Shown: piece after piece, positions 43,755 through 56,400 of the stretch
Layout: the number at the start of each line of letters is the position of its first letter
How positions within the stretch are numbered: the first letter of the stretch is position 1
Source: Caenorhabditis elegans
Lineage: Eukaryota; Nematoda; Chromadorea; Rhabditida; Rhabditidae
Assembly (NCBI RefSeq): GCF_000002985.6
Contig: NC_003283.11
Location: 4,030,001 to 4,094,000, forward strand
Direction of reading: 5' to 3'
Length of the DNA stretch: 64,000 bases
Notes under the pieces: generated by a model
Database searches by the model: none
What the model was told of the DNA's origin: nothing
The model's input: only the letters and a program-made list of their open reading frames with translations
Made by a program: the position numbers and the translations under genes

Positions 43755-46700
43755 ATGACTAATATTGTTGTCAGACGAGGTGAGCATGCAAAAATATGTT
43801 TGGTTATTCCAATTTTGAAATGTATATTTGTAGAACACACATTTTGTGGACAAAGGGAGATTCCGGTTTTTGAATAATTTTTGCAAATTGCTTTCGATCA
43901 GAAATGTTTCCTTTTAGGTTTTAAATGAAATCACCAGAACAAACCAGTTTTAATAACTTTGACAGGAATTCCAAAAATAATGGATGGTTTTGTTTTGTTT
44001 TTTTTTGTTACTTCTGAAGTTATGATCTATGAATACCTATCTTGATATTTTCAATTTTTTTAAATACGTCCAGTCGGCTTGAAAATTCCGACTCATGCAT
44101 GAATTTCAGACAGCCAAACCCTCGAGGCTTCTAAAACTCAAAATTCTACATTGATAACCACACCACTTGCAATGACTTCTGACAATAACCATGAAAATAT
44201 GAAACGTTGGACGAAAAACCCGGAAGCAAGGTAAAAAGGGAATAACTCAATATAATTCAAAAAACAGTTTCAGAATTTTCTGCATCAACACACTCTCTGC
44301 TTTATACGCTCTGATCCTGACAATGATTGCATTTGTAATAGAAATCTCTCCAACGTGGCGATCCCAAGAAATGTGGCTTGAATATTCAATATTTGGCGTT
44401 CTGATGTACCTATTTGCAATTTTGTATTTCACCTATTTTTATTTATTTGTTATATATCCCAATATTATCAACTCAATTATCTACTTTTTGCATCGGAGGG
44501 GACGAATAGCTTCCTTGCACAGATGGCTTCTAGAAGAGCCCGTTTTTAATGGAGAAGGCGCTGGAACAATGTATCTGAGAATCGGAACTTTATGTGAGTT
44601 AACTTTAATTAGTTCAAAACTATTAAAATATTGTTCCAGTTTTCGGATCCATGGGAGCCGTGCTTTATATAACTGAAATTTTATTGTGTTTCTTTGATAC
44701 GCAACGAAATGGAATTTATGTCACCAAGTACACACTTGCAGTCGCATTTATCTATATGCAAATGCATTTTATTTTTTCAAATTCTAAGGTAAGGCAAAAA
44801 ATTAGATTGGAAGGAGAGGAGAGTCTATTCCAGGTTCTGCTGAAAAGTTCAAATGCAATTGCAAAGTTTGGATTGATGCACTCAGTTGCTGTGAATTTGT
44901 GGACGTGGCTTTCCATTTGTCTTATAAAATCGGTTTGTAGTTTTATTTTGATTTTTTTTTCAAATTTAATCTTTACAAATTGGAGTATAGATGTTTGATG
45001 CGCTACTATGTAATTGGCTTTTTAAAATTAGCAATCAAAAAATTAGAAAAAAATTGGATATTTTTACTTCCAGTCACGGCTAAAAATATATTATTTTTCT
45101 ACGATTTTTATATTTTAAAGAGTTTTTTAAAAATTACTTTAGTTGAAATATATTAAGGGTTTGAGCATGTTTGACATTTCTGTTTAAATTCGAACTTATG
45201 GTGAATTTTGGATTTTACCAAAATTTTGATTGAAAGGTTTTTAGAAAATAATACATTTTTGAGAGTTTTTGAGTTTTTTAAAAATTATTTTGAACTTTTA
45301 AAACTTTATAAGTACTTACGTTCGTTTACTTTGGTTTCATCAATAATTGTATTTCAATAAACTCAAATTCAGGTTACCTAAGTTCAGTTATTGATTTATA
45401 CCATTTTTTCTTAAAAATCACAAACGATTCTATTTTACTTTCAGGATATGAAGCACTCCAAAAAAGAAATGAAACACGCTGAGGATGGTCTCAAAAACCA
45501 AACAGCTACAAATGTTCTAGCTCAATGGTCCTACAATTTAACTACCAACTCATTTGGTGCTCACGACAAACAGCTGAGAACAATTGTCAAAATGGGGAGC
45601 AGTGCGAATTTACTTCTCACTTGCCTTGTCGAGTTCTCATTGATTGCTGCAGTTATATGCTTTATCATTTGGAAAAACGATCATCCGAATCCAGGAAATT
45701 CTGAGAAAAAGCCAAAGAAACAAAGTGTTCGTTTTGACTGCAATGGAACTTCTGTTGGATTATTCACTGCGATTTTCATACACATTATATCAGTGGTTGT
45801 TATTGGATTGCACGGAATTTATATGAAAGACCACAACGAAAAAGTGGCTGACCAACTGATTGGATACACAGATGTCTTGATGTTCGTGATACTACTTTTT
45901 GCATGTCTTCTTGCACTATTTCAAATGCGAAAACTACAGTACACTTCACATGTGCATGGAGAAGTTATTGATGATATCTTGTTGATTGTGGGATTGGCTG
46001 GAGAATGTGTATATTCGTGTGCTGCAATCGATTTATATGTAAATGAAAAGTTGATGGATCGTCCGGTTCCTTATATCACAATGATTGCGTTTTCATTGAG
46101 AATCACTGAAGTTATAGTTCAGACATTGTTCATTCTAATAGCTGCGAGGTAAGTTATGATGTTTTAATAAAGTGGGGATGGCTAAAAAATAGATAGATGT
46201 AGATTCTCTTGAAACACCTGCAACTCCTTAGGTTTCATGAAAAACTTACATAAAACTTCTTAAAAACTGTATGCAAAAGTTTTATTACTGAAATATTTTT
46301 CATGCAACCATTAATTCTTGAGTTGAATTGAATTGAATTTATTTAACAATGGAGTTACACACGTGGTATCAGAGTGTCTCATTTTTTCTTGATCTACGTA
46401 GATCTACAAAAAGTACGGATGAAGAGACGCAGATTTCTCAACTGATTTCGTATGGTTAAGAACGTGCTGAGGTCACATATTTTTGGGCAAAAAATCCCCG
46501 CATTTTTTGTAGATCAAACCGTGATGGGACAGTCTGGAACCACGTGGTTATAGGGGTTTTGGGTGCAATTTTCTACCCTTTTTTAGTACCTTCTAATCGT
46601 CATATTTCAATTAAAATGTTCTGAAGTGTCGAAAATTTTTTTCAGAATGAGAAGCTCACCACTTAGCAACAAACAACCTGGAAAACAAGTTATAACTTTT

Positions 46701-47548
46701 CTTTTGATCTGCAACATCAATCTGTTTATCTATCACACATTTGAAAGTAAGTCAATTTGTGTTTAAAAATTAATTGAATTTGTATCAGAGGTGGGCAGCA
46801 AATGCCGTTCGGCAAATTGGCAAACTGCCGGCTTGCCTATTTGCCGAAAAAAATTCAATTCCGGCAATTTGTCGGTTTGTCAATTTACAGGAAATTTCCA
46901 TTTTTGGCAAATTGCTGATTTGCCGTTGGCCGGATATCAGTATGCCGGAAGTTTTTAGAGGGATTTTTTTAATTGACGGAATCATTTTAACTGTGCCTTT
47001 CAAAATTTTATTCCTGTTTTCTTTAGTTATTTTCATAGAATTTGCTTACTTTTTGAAATATATGTAGGAACATTCATAGAATGCGTACAATTTTGCCGAT
47101 TAAAATTGAAATTCCGGATATTCCAGAAAAAATGTGTAAAACCGTAATTTGCCGTAAAGCTTCGGCAATTGCCGTTTTTTCGGCACACTCGACAAAGCGG
47201 CAAATTGCCAGTTTGCCGATTTGCCGGAAATTTTCATTTCCTTCATGTTGCTGATTTACCGTTTGCCGCCCACTCCTTGGCGTTTGTATTTAAAACCAGC
47301 ACACGAATATCTTTCCAAAATAAAATAATTTTCCAGCAACAGAATCCAGTTTTGGGTTTCCTGCCAAAGTGTCAGAAGTCTACACGGTGATGCTTACCAT
47401 TGCGTCTCCAATCGTGGTCTTCTACAGGTTTCATAGTTCGGCGTGTTTGGCAGAAATCTGGAAGAATACGTATTTGCGGAACGGTCACGATGCGAACGTT
47501 GGGCCTGCAGATTCTAATGAAAAATTAATGATGATTGATAAATTGTAA
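43755..47548 (+). CDS. Otopetrin-like multi-pass membrane protein (putative proton channel)
   Basis: Eight exons: 43755-43779, 44110-44230, 44274-44593, 44640-44788, 44834-44932, 45445-46148, 46646-46746 and 47337-47548; 576 residues in one frame. A polar N-terminus is followed by about ten to twelve hydrophobic segments (for example FCINTLSALYALILTMIAFV, LRIGTLFFGSMGAVLYI, LLTCLVEFSLIAAVICFI, GLFTAIFIHIISVVVIGLHG). The C-terminal signature SPIVVFYRFHSSACLAEIWK matches the otopetrin family, whose vertebrate members are proton channels. C. elegans has a small set (otpl genes); I cannot say which this is. The two-codon-group first exon (eight codons) is short, so the start is less certain. Introns 6 and 7 carry a MITE and a GGCAAATTGCCG repeat. 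Confidence 0.82.
46358..46548. mobile_element. Short MITE in intron 6 of the otopetrin-like gene
   Basis: It runs from CACACGTGGTATCAGAGTGT to GATGGGACAGTCTGGAACCA followed by CACGTGG, with internal GATCTACGTAGATCTAC. It is the reverse-complement, unbroken form of the element split at 3487-4245. Confidence 0.8.
46795..47275. repeat. GGCAAATTGCCG-type repeat in intron 7 of the otopetrin-like gene
   Basis: Repeated GCAAATTGGCAAACTGCCG, TTGCCGGAAATTTTC and similar self-complementary phrases, interrupted in the middle (about 46970-47130). It is a looser relative of the arrays at 18415 and 52170. Confidence 0.75.
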
Positions 47549-48060
47549 AAACTTTGAAATAAATATTTTGTTTGAGGTTGCGAAAGTGAATTTAGATATC
47601 ATTTGTCTTTTGAATTTTGTTGAAGAAAGGCTTTCTTCAACAAAAGGTATCAACAAAATGTTTGGTATTACCGTCAGAAAATTTTGAGCTTTTCACTTTT
47701 TTTTGCCAATTAGTTGCCCGCGGAATTTCATCTATTTTCGGGCAATCCTCAGCTTTACATACGGAGGGTTAGTTCGACCAGAATGCTTGCTTCTAAATAA
47801 GTAATTTGGTTCTCAACCAATCAAAGTGCAATGAATATTAATTAAACATTGGTCTCCTTGGTCATTGTCTGCAACTATTGGACAGGTGATTTGGGAACAC
47901 TTTTGAACCACACGTTAAAGATCTTTGAATTCCTGCTTGTGATTTATGTTAAGCTTGTCAAATTATATGATGATTCATTAAAAAGTGTATGATCAACAAG
48001 TCCAGTCTAACAAGTTTCATAAACTCCAAAATATTTTTCATAAAATTCAACAAAGAATTG
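47549..48060. other. Convergent intergenic region
   Basis: The 3' regions of the otopetrin-like gene (AATAAA near 47560) and srh 4. I recognise nothing else here. Confidence 0.5.
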
Positions 48061-49813
48061 TTATGAATCCTGAGAGTTTGTCGGATGTGTCCTGGTTGTC
48101 CGAGAACAGCAGAACGATGAAAATAATGTTTTTCGATACGGTTCATGAATCAGCAGTATCGCAATAGTAGATATCAATCCGTGAGAAGAAATAATAATAA
48201 ATGCAATATTATTGAAAGTTTGATTATAATATTCTTGAGATAAAGAATACCCACAATATGAAATTGGGAGAATAATAATTGCAAATGGAATAATTGTCTG
48301 TGTTATGATTGAAATGAAAAATTTTCTCTGGAGAGCCAAGGTGTTACGAGAGAGTACAGCGTTTTTCGTTTGCTTGATAAGACTTTGAAATGTCAAGTAT
48401 ACTAGTAGACCGAGGTAACTGAACTCGATAATTAACTTTAGCATTGTGATTCTTGCGACAACGGTGGAGTCCAAGGTGAAGACAAATATTGGTCCTTTGT
48501 AGAAGCATCGCAGAGTTGGAAGTTGCTGAAATTTAAAATTTAAAATTCGAAATTAAAAACAATTAAAACCATGAGCACGACTGGAACAGAAATTTCCGGA
48601 TCTGGGACTTGAAAAATAAATGGTATAAAATAAGTTAGAGCAACAATATATAAAATCACAAAAGACGCTTGTCGCACTCGTTTCCAGTGGTTTGTTGATG
48701 ACGCCAAAAATGTATATCGATTTTCGAAAAGGATTAGAATTGATAGAATTGTCACTGAAAATGATTAATACGTACAGTTTTACAAAAATTTTGAAAATTG
48801 AAGCTTTAGGTCAATTTTATTTAATTTTTTTTCAACCCCCTACTAAATTATGTAAAAATTTCGCTGTGGTTTTTTTTCCCCAAAATGACATAAAGCAGCC
48901 CGAGTAAAACAAATATAACTGTTAGAATATTTTTAACGATTTTTAAAAATTTTACAAGAAAAATTAGAAGGGGCCGAATTATTTTTGAATTCCCCACCAA
49001 TTGAATGACCTATTATAGTTTTGACATTTTTGCATTTTCCGGGCAAAATTATTAGTTCCCATTCGTTTTTTTTCTCATGCTCCTAACTGGAAACATACTT
49101 TGTCAATTATTGAGACATTTTTCCGCAAGAAGTTTTTGAAAAAATGTTAAATTATCTACTTCAGGACAAACGTAAAACGAAAAATCGTTTTGATATTTGC
49201 GGGATTTCAGTAATCTAATTTCTTTGCAAAATTGGAGAAAAATCATCAAAACGAATTTTCGACGGGTCAAGCAACAAAACATGATTTTCATAATAATATT
49301 TGAACATTGAAAAGTTGAACATTTTGATTTTTTATTTTAAAGAATATCGCAATGCTTCGAAAGTTTGCAAGAAAAAACCAACAAAAATCATGAATTTCCA
49401 CAAAGTTCTATTTTTAAAAAAAGTTTTTTATTTTTATTTTTTAATCTTGTCAAAATTTCCAAGTTACCAAAAAGTACTAAAAAAAACTCACATCCAATTT
49501 CCACAACCAAAACTGTCACCTGAATCGCAGGATCTAGTCCAATCCAAATAAAAGCCCCAAGTGAATAGCCAGCAGTTGCGGGAAAAATAAAGTACGGAGT
49601 CACCAGAAACGTGAAGCTCACATCTAGAATAGCGCTCCAAAAATGAACATGAAACATGAACCATTTCACATTTCCCATTCTACTTGGAGTTTTGAATAGG
49701 ATAACATAGCCAACAAATATATGAACAGGTACCTCGATTGACGTAAGCACGTGAAATGCTGAAGCCATGAAGTCTGCTGAGCTAAAGTAACTGTATTCAT
49801 CGGAGCACGACAT
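48061..49813 (-). CDS. Serpentine receptor class H (srh) chemoreceptor 4
   Basis: Minus strand, three exons: 49813-49492, 48754-48570 and 48525-48061; 323 residues. It has the same family marks as srh 3: GYVILFKTPSRMGNVKW after TM1, TILSILILFENRY at the end of TM3, LPTLRCFYKGP loop, NTLALQRKFFISIITQTIIP, and IHEPYRKTLFSSFCC near the C-terminus. Intron 1 is 737 bases. Compared with srh 3 the final intron is absent, its position falling after YYNQ. srh 3 and srh 4 are both on the minus strand, separated by the otopetrin-like gene on the plus strand. Confidence 0.85.
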
Positions 49814-51227
49814 TTGTTGCTCAATGTGAATGATCGGGGTTCACAAAAATTTAAAATCACCCGGAGCTTGTGGCTTTAGTACACAAACAGCTGAAATATA
49901 CTCTGGCGATGTTTCAAATTTCAAATGCAGAATTTCTAAAATTTTGAGTTTTTCTTTAAAAGATTTCCTTTAAAAAAAAATCAAAGAAAAGGGAACAAAA
50001 TGAGCCAACCAGAAATCGTATAACAACTAACAAAATCATGATAATGATGTTATTCAAATATTTCCCGTCAGACTGATACACATGGGACATAAGTGACAGC
50101 TGGATTGCCTGGGGCGACGTATATTAATCACTGCTTTTTATCAGCGTTTTGTGATAAATTGTGAAATGGATATTTTTCGTTGAGAATAATTAATTTTAGC
50201 TTTTCCCGTCTTTCTATGAAAGAGGAGAACACATAATTTCAGATGATAGTACATAATTAGATGGGTACTTCGAAAACCGTCGCGGACCGAATCTGAGCCA
50301 AAATTTCTTGATTCTTGATTTCTTCTTGACTTCAAAAAAAAAAATCAAATACAAGGGAAAACCAAAAGTTGACTACGGTTTTGTACAAAATTTTTGATTT
50401 TTCTGAATTTTGTGGTTGCTCACGTGGTGTCAGGCTGTTCCATCGCTCCACTGCACACGGAAGGCGGGAAAATATGTTTTTAAAATTTATGACGTCACAG
50501 CGCATTTCGATTAATTGTTTTTCAATTTAAGCGTCGAATTTCGTGAATTTTTTACAATTTTTCAAATAAATTTTTTTGTTAATTGAAATTATTTGTTTGT
50601 TTTGTATTTTGCTTCAATTTCTTCATAAATTTTTAGAATTTCGGTGAAATATCAATTTCATAAATTAACATGAAAAAGTTATTTGAAAAATGATAAAACA
50701 AATTGACAAAAATCGACGCCTAATGAGTAAAACAATTATTCGAAATGCGTTGTGACGTCACAAATTTTCGAAAAATATTTTCCGGTCGGTGGAGCGATGT
50801 TGCTTGTATTTTTGGAAAATGTCTTTATGTGAACACAATTGCATATATTTTTAATTGTAACTTATAATATTTACTGAAAAACTAGTTCTTGATTTTTCTT
50901 GAATTCCAAAAGCTTTGCCCATCTTTGCTCGAGAACATGTTTTTCAAAAAATGATTTTTCGAAAAAAAAAACTATAAAATAAAACAAAACCGACTATACT
51001 AAAAAAATTGTTTTTTTTTTAATGACACTCCTTGAAAATTGATTTAATATATCTTCCGTGAATTGAAAACCTTCTGAGAAAACAGTCAGTAAATCAATAA
51101 TTTTGTTCAATTTAACATGTGCCGATGTTTGCTCCGCTGTTTGAAAATACTTCTATGAAAAATTTGAAAATGATCTGTAAACCATTTGGAATTATAACAC
51201 TTTATTCAGCGGATAAAAACTACCAAA
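49814..51227. other. Intergenic region between srh 4 and srbc, with a palindromic MITE
   Basis: Apart from the element at 50421-50803, this is AT-rich sequence with no coding character. It should include the srh 4 promoter (49814-50300) and the srbc 3' UTR. Confidence 0.5.
50421..50803. mobile_element. Palindromic MITE (GTGTCAGGCTG family), copy 2
   Basis: The left arm has CACGTGGTGTCAGGCTGTTC, GGCGGGAAAATATG and ATGACGTCACAGCGCATTTC. The right arm reverses it (GAAATGCGTTGTGACGTCAC, ATATTTTCCGGTCGGTGGAG) but stops at GGAGCGATG, without the outermost CAGCCTGACACC word. It is therefore slightly truncated. Confidence 0.8.
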
Positions 51228-53052
51228 CTATTTAGAAGAAATAAATATTCCACTTTGCCGTGAGTTGCTGGAAACTTTACACACTTTATGTTTTCTTAAG
51301 TTTCTAGAAACCAGGTATGACTCTAGAGCGTATCCCAAAAATTTTAACGATGTGTTTATAGGACCGATGTAATCAAACGCGTTGCGAGTATAAGATACAA
51401 TAATTGGTGGTATTAAGCCAAAAACTAAAATAATGCAGGTGTCGATTAATGCAAGCCGATTAATCTGAAAACTTTGCTTGGAACAAATTGGAACTATTTG
51501 TAAGAAAATATACCCTTTTTAGCTCCCAGCTAATTGTCAAATTTTTGTATTTGTTCCAGACATATAGTTTCAAAGACAGCAACAATGATAATGCGATAAT
51601 TGAAGTATACACTACCTGCAATACTTAATAAGTTTTCTTTCAAATTCCGAAAATATAAAAACTTTTTCATAGGCTAGCCAATAAAGTGAATAGCATTCCG
51701 ACAAAACACAAGCTGCATTTTTGCATCCTGGAGAAATTTGTATGACATTTTCGCAGTAAATAAACAACATTGAGCCATCTATTAAGGGATACATGAAAAC
51801 GAGAGCAACAATGAACATGTTTGGGATGTAACTTCGATAATTGAAAAAGTAAAGAGGGAAATAGGTGGCCTAAAATAAATATATAAAAACTCCTGTTACG
51901 AAAATTTAGCATATTTTATCGCGGCACATTTCTTCGCAATTTTGGCGGATTTTTCCCGCACATTATTTTTTGAGCAAATTAGGTTTTTGCTTATTGTTTT
52001 TTAAAAGTCTAGTAGCGCCAGCGAGAAAATGTTTCACTGAAAAAATATCACAGTTAATTTTGCTGCAGTTTTTAAAAATTTACACTCAGAACTTATTAAT
52101 TACCTTGTTTTCGCTACTTGCGATTCTGAATATCGACAAAAAATTTAACGAATTTTAAATTCAGATCAGGGGTGCGCGGCAATTGCCGTTCGACAATTTT
52201 GGCAATTTGGGCAACTGTCAAAATTGTCGATTGCCAGAAATTTTAAGAACCGGCAATGGCCGGAACTGCCAATTATCGAAAACTTCCAAAACCGGCAATT
52301 CCAAAAATTGCCGATTGCCGGAAGTTTTGAAAAGCGGCACTGGCCGGAATTGCCGATTGTCGAAATTTTCCAAAATCGACAATTGCCGAAATTGCCGATT
52401 TTCGAAAATTTCCAAAACCAGCGATTGCCGAAATTGCCAATTGCCGGAAAATTTGAAAACCGGCAATTGCCGGAATCGCCGGTTTTCAAAAATTTCTAAA
52501 ACCGGCAATTCCCAAAATTGCCGCTTGCCGGAAATTTTGGAGACCGGCAATTGCCGGAATTGCCGACTGCAGCGCAAACATACGACTAACCCATGTTCTA
52601 TCAGATGCAATTAAAAACGCCAAAAAGGCTCTGGTAGATCCAATCATGTACTTTGCCCAAAATAGAACAAATATTGAAATTTCTTCAAGACGAGAGAATC
52701 CTTCGAAACTGGTCGTGGTAATTAAGATGGATAAAAGGAAGAATATAACTGGAAGAAAATTTTTATAGTAATGTCAGTACAGGGCTGGTTAGCCTCGTAG
52801 AATCACTAGTTAAAAATGCCCACGTACTTGTGATACTATATAAGATATCCATGAGAAATCGAAAGTAGAAAAGTGTTAAATCAGGTGACCTTTTGAGAGT
52901 TTTAAACCTGAAATATTGTAAGATGGGAAAATATAAATTCCAATTAAAAAGGACAACCAGTATATGTCCAGCAATAATTTCGCACAAAAGAAAATCGTAA
53001 TAAATGCGTAACCGATCGCTGTAATCGTAACAAATATACCAGAAAAATACAT
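51228..53052 (-). CDS. Serpentine receptor class BC (srbc) chemoreceptor
   Basis: Minus strand, six exons: 53052-52958, 52907-52828, 52748-52591, 51869-51663, 51615-51514 and 51464-51228; 292 residues. TM1 is MYFSGIFVTITAIGYAFITI. The family signature SPDLTLFYFRFLMDILYSI follows, then RAFLAFLIASDRTW at TM3. An extracellular loop with PGCKNAACVLSECYSLYW has the clustered cysteines typical of srbc. Then come ISWELKRINRLALIDTCIIL at TM6 and the C-terminal tail. An in-frame Met 13 codons upstream (53091) is an alternative start. Intron 1 (50 bases, TTTCAG) resolves what looks like a frameshift. Intron 3 (721 bases) holds a GGCAATTGCCG repeat. Class assignment is by pattern and slightly less certain than 7TM status. 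Confidence 0.78.
52170..52575. repeat. CCGGCAATTGCCG-type repeat array in the srbc intron
   Basis: About ten units of roughly 38 bases of the type AAAACCGGCAATTGCCGGAA / TTGCCGATTGCCGGAAATTT. The start (CAGGGGTGCGCGGCAATTGCC) resembles the AGGGGTGTGC end of the array at 3614. Because the unit has few stops it produces overlapping open frames on both strands, which are not genes. Confidence 0.85.
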
Positions 53053-53185
53053 GTTTTTCCTTGATTTCTGTTTTCTGAAATTATCAATCATTAAAGAAGA
53101 AGTAGGTTCAATAAGAAAATTGTTTTAAAACGTAGTGTTTGTGCTAAATTTCCGGCTTCCTTCATAAATTGAAATGGAATAGTTT

Positions 53186-53416
53186 GCCTAGGCCATTTTG
53201 GCTCGGACATATCTGGGTAGATTTACGGCGCGTTGCGTGTCGCGTCGCGGCTCGTTTTTAGTTGTAAAACTTAATGTATTTGCTCGTGTAGAGTACACGA
53301 CTTTCCCACGCGTTGTCCGGAGAACGATTGTCAATGGAGCGCTAAAAATTCATCAAGGATTGCCAGAACCCCGTGGTTAATCTAACATGACCTAGAAATC
53401 GTGTGGTGGCCTAGGA
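53186..53416. mobile_element. GC-rich 230-bp repeat bounded by CCTAGGCCA / TGGCCTAGG
   Basis: Inverted ends GCCTAGGCCA and TGGCCTAGGA enclose a GC-rich core (TACGGCGCGTTGCGTGTCGC, GGCTCGTTTTTAGTTG, ACACGACTTTCCCACGCG). This resembles a common C. elegans interspersed repeat. Near the right end it repeats TCTAACATGACCTAG. Confidence 0.75.
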
Positions 53417-56400
53417 TTCATTCACGCAAAATGCAAATTCAGCCACTTTCATAGACTTCATTAATAAACTTGATGCCATGAAAATTTTCATGGAAGGCGG
53501 ATTCTGACCTACACGCCTGCCTGTGTTGGTTTTTAGTTGGTTTTTTTGCTGTGAAATCTTGATTTTTTTTCTCGGGGCGCGTTTTTTTTTTTGAAAAAAA
53601 AAATCTAAATTTTAAGGTAGACTTTTTTTTAGCTAAAAGTTAAATTAAAAAATAAAAAATAAAATACTGGATGAAAATTGAAATTTTTTTATATGTTTTG
53701 CGATAAAAAAATATGCGAGAAAACACAAATGAAAATGAAAAATTACAAATTTTTCCGCGTATTATCGCTTATTGTTGTTCATAGAATAATTGCGTAAATA
53801 TAGTTAGACAAAATTCCAAATCAAATTGATACAGAAAATTGGTGCCATATGACTAACTATCTAGTGGCAGACTAAGATACCAGAGAACAAATCAACGGTA
53901 TTGCAGGAAAAAATACATTTCCAATTCGTTGAAAATTGATTTTGGATTAAAAAAACAAAGCTTTACGTAAAACTTCTTGGCAATTCCAAAAACAAAAGTT
54001 GTCTAAAAACAACTGGAAGTAACTGAAAAATTTGAGAGAAATTAAATTCATACGATCTAAATTTGATTTCCGATTTTGATTTTTTCGCTCAGAAATTATT
54101 TATTTGAAATCTTTCATTTTGGCCACTTTACAGTGTCGTTGATTATGGTACAAAGCCGATAAATTATCAAAAATGACACAAATTGGGCACGGAAAATTGA
54201 ATATTTTCAAATAAAATTAGGCCATTTTTTCAAAAATTTTGAACTGTCATAAAAAATTTTTGAAAAATTTTTGAGAAGTTTCAATACGAAATTCGTTCAT
54301 TTGAGCACATTTTGGGTTACCTGACGTTAAAAATTAACCAAAATGCCTGTAAAATTAGTCCTCCTGTAAAAAATTTTAAAAAGTCAAACGGTTTTTCTTC
54401 CAATTTTACCAAATTCAACAAAAATTTTCATTACGTGTTTTGCATACCATACTAGACTCATTTTTTGATCTCAACAGAAGCACTTTAAAATCCTGTCAAA
54501 CTATTATCTGAGATGTTATCAGGCCCATTATCCCGGGGCATCTAAAGGACATCAAACAACGAATTAAGGGCGAAAAACATGGGTTTTACAGCGTACGGTA
54601 GGTGACCAATCGAGAAAAGTGGAAACGCCTTCGGGTACTGTAATAATGAAAAAAATGTTTTTTGGCAATTTACGTTCAACTAAACTTCCATCAAGGGCAT
54701 GTGGCAACTGATACAATTGAATATTGTCGAAATTAATTTTTCCTTCCATTCTGTAGATTTTACATGTAATTTGCGACAAAAAAAATTTCTGTGATGTTAC
54801 GAATTTAAGCTATTAGTAGTTCAGAAAATCACAATTGAATTGGATATACTATTCAATGCATATAATAGGGTTTAACGTTTGCTCAGGTGCAATATTCGTC
54901 CATTTAATTTCATTATGAAGCTTCCTCCGCAGAATGTTCGAGATCATTTCTTTGTTAGCACAAAGAGAATAAAATTAGTATGTGATTTGTGATTTGCTAT
55001 GTAGGTTTACGGTAAGTTGCTGCATATCTCTGAAATCAATCCAAGAATATTTTATTTGGGAAGTTGGCTTGGTGTTTGTGGCCAGGGCTGGGAATTGTTT
55101 GAAATTTCATTTTCGTCAAAACCCGAAAATGCGAAAACGAAAAAGTCCCAGCCCTGCTCGCAAGTCCACAAAAAATTGATAGTATTTGTTTGCAAAATTT
55201 CACAAAATCATTTTGAAGATATTAAAATGATTCGACTTTGTTTTCATCAGATTCATTTGATTCTCTGAAACTTCTACTCCATATTTTAAGAACATCAAGA
55301 AATTTTTTTTCAAACTGAAAATCCTCAGTTTTTAGTAATGCTCAAAGGTTTAATTTGAACAACCATCACACATAAACTCATTCATTACTGTATGATTCCT
55401 TTGTTTAAATATGTGAATTGAAAGCCAATCCAGGCAGATAGCTCGTAGGAAATGAAACCAAAAATGAGATTTTCCACAACTGTACTAACAATGATTGGTT
55501 TTTGGTTAGATTTTATTGAAAAAGGTATACTCATTTCAACAGAAAGAACAGGAGCAAATTAGTTTGTTGTGATATATGTATGTACTTTTCCTGAAACAAA
55601 AAACAACAAAATCAGGCAAAACCAAAGAAAAAAATCGAAAAAAAACCGCAGAAAAATAATGACATCGAAACAGAAAACTCCGAGATAACTTATTAGGCCA
55701 TTTTTTGAATTGGCAAACGGAGTTTTCTAGTCCACCGGAATTTGATTTAGGCCAGCCAGCGAAAACGATGTGGGTATCCAAATTCATATCATATTTGTAT
55801 GTAGATTCGAACTATCTCAGAAAAAATAGTTTAAGAAAATTGTCGGATATATTATTTTTCAGGTTGTTTTACCTATGTACTTTGTCGTGTTTTGTTTCTT
55901 TTTGTTTATTTTTCTTTTTCCATACGTTCATTTTATTAATCAAATTTTGGAATAGCGATTCAAAAAAAGGAGGAGCAAATAAAAAATCTGGACAAGTCGC
56001 GTTTAGCTTACTGTAGGTGGCAGTTTCCCAACCCCAAGGTCAAACAATTTTTCGATTGTATTTTTTTATTCTTTAAGTATATTTTTTAATTTCATCAATC
56101 TGTATTTTAAAATTATTCACAACTGACTTCGACTGATTCCACAAAAAATCCTTCTTTCTATACTCAATGGATCACCGGTATATTTACCACTATTTGACAA
56201 CCATATGATCCATATATCCATATATATTCATAGATCCATATGAATAATAAAAAGATTATAAAATTAAAAAAAAAACTCATTGAGCCAAACACACAGTTAC
56301 TGCTAAAAAAATTAAGATTATAGAAAACAACGATTTTTGTTGAAGTTTCCTCAAATCAAATGCATTTTACAAGAAGACCGAAATTCATTTCAAAATGCTC

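Noticed and set aside
52183-52614. Long overlapping open frames on both strands (up to 143 codons)
   Set aside because: They are generated by the GGCAATTGCCG satellite, which has few stop codons in any frame.
52908-52957. Apparent frameshift in the srbc gene after TM1
   Set aside because: A 50-base intron with donor GTTGTC and a perfect TTTCAG acceptor restores the family signature in frame, so no mutation is needed.
55705-56016. Hydrophobic 103-codon open frame (possible small membrane protein)
   Set aside because: The hydrophobicity comes from T-rich DNA read as Phe/Leu; no initiation context, splice sites or homology pattern support it.
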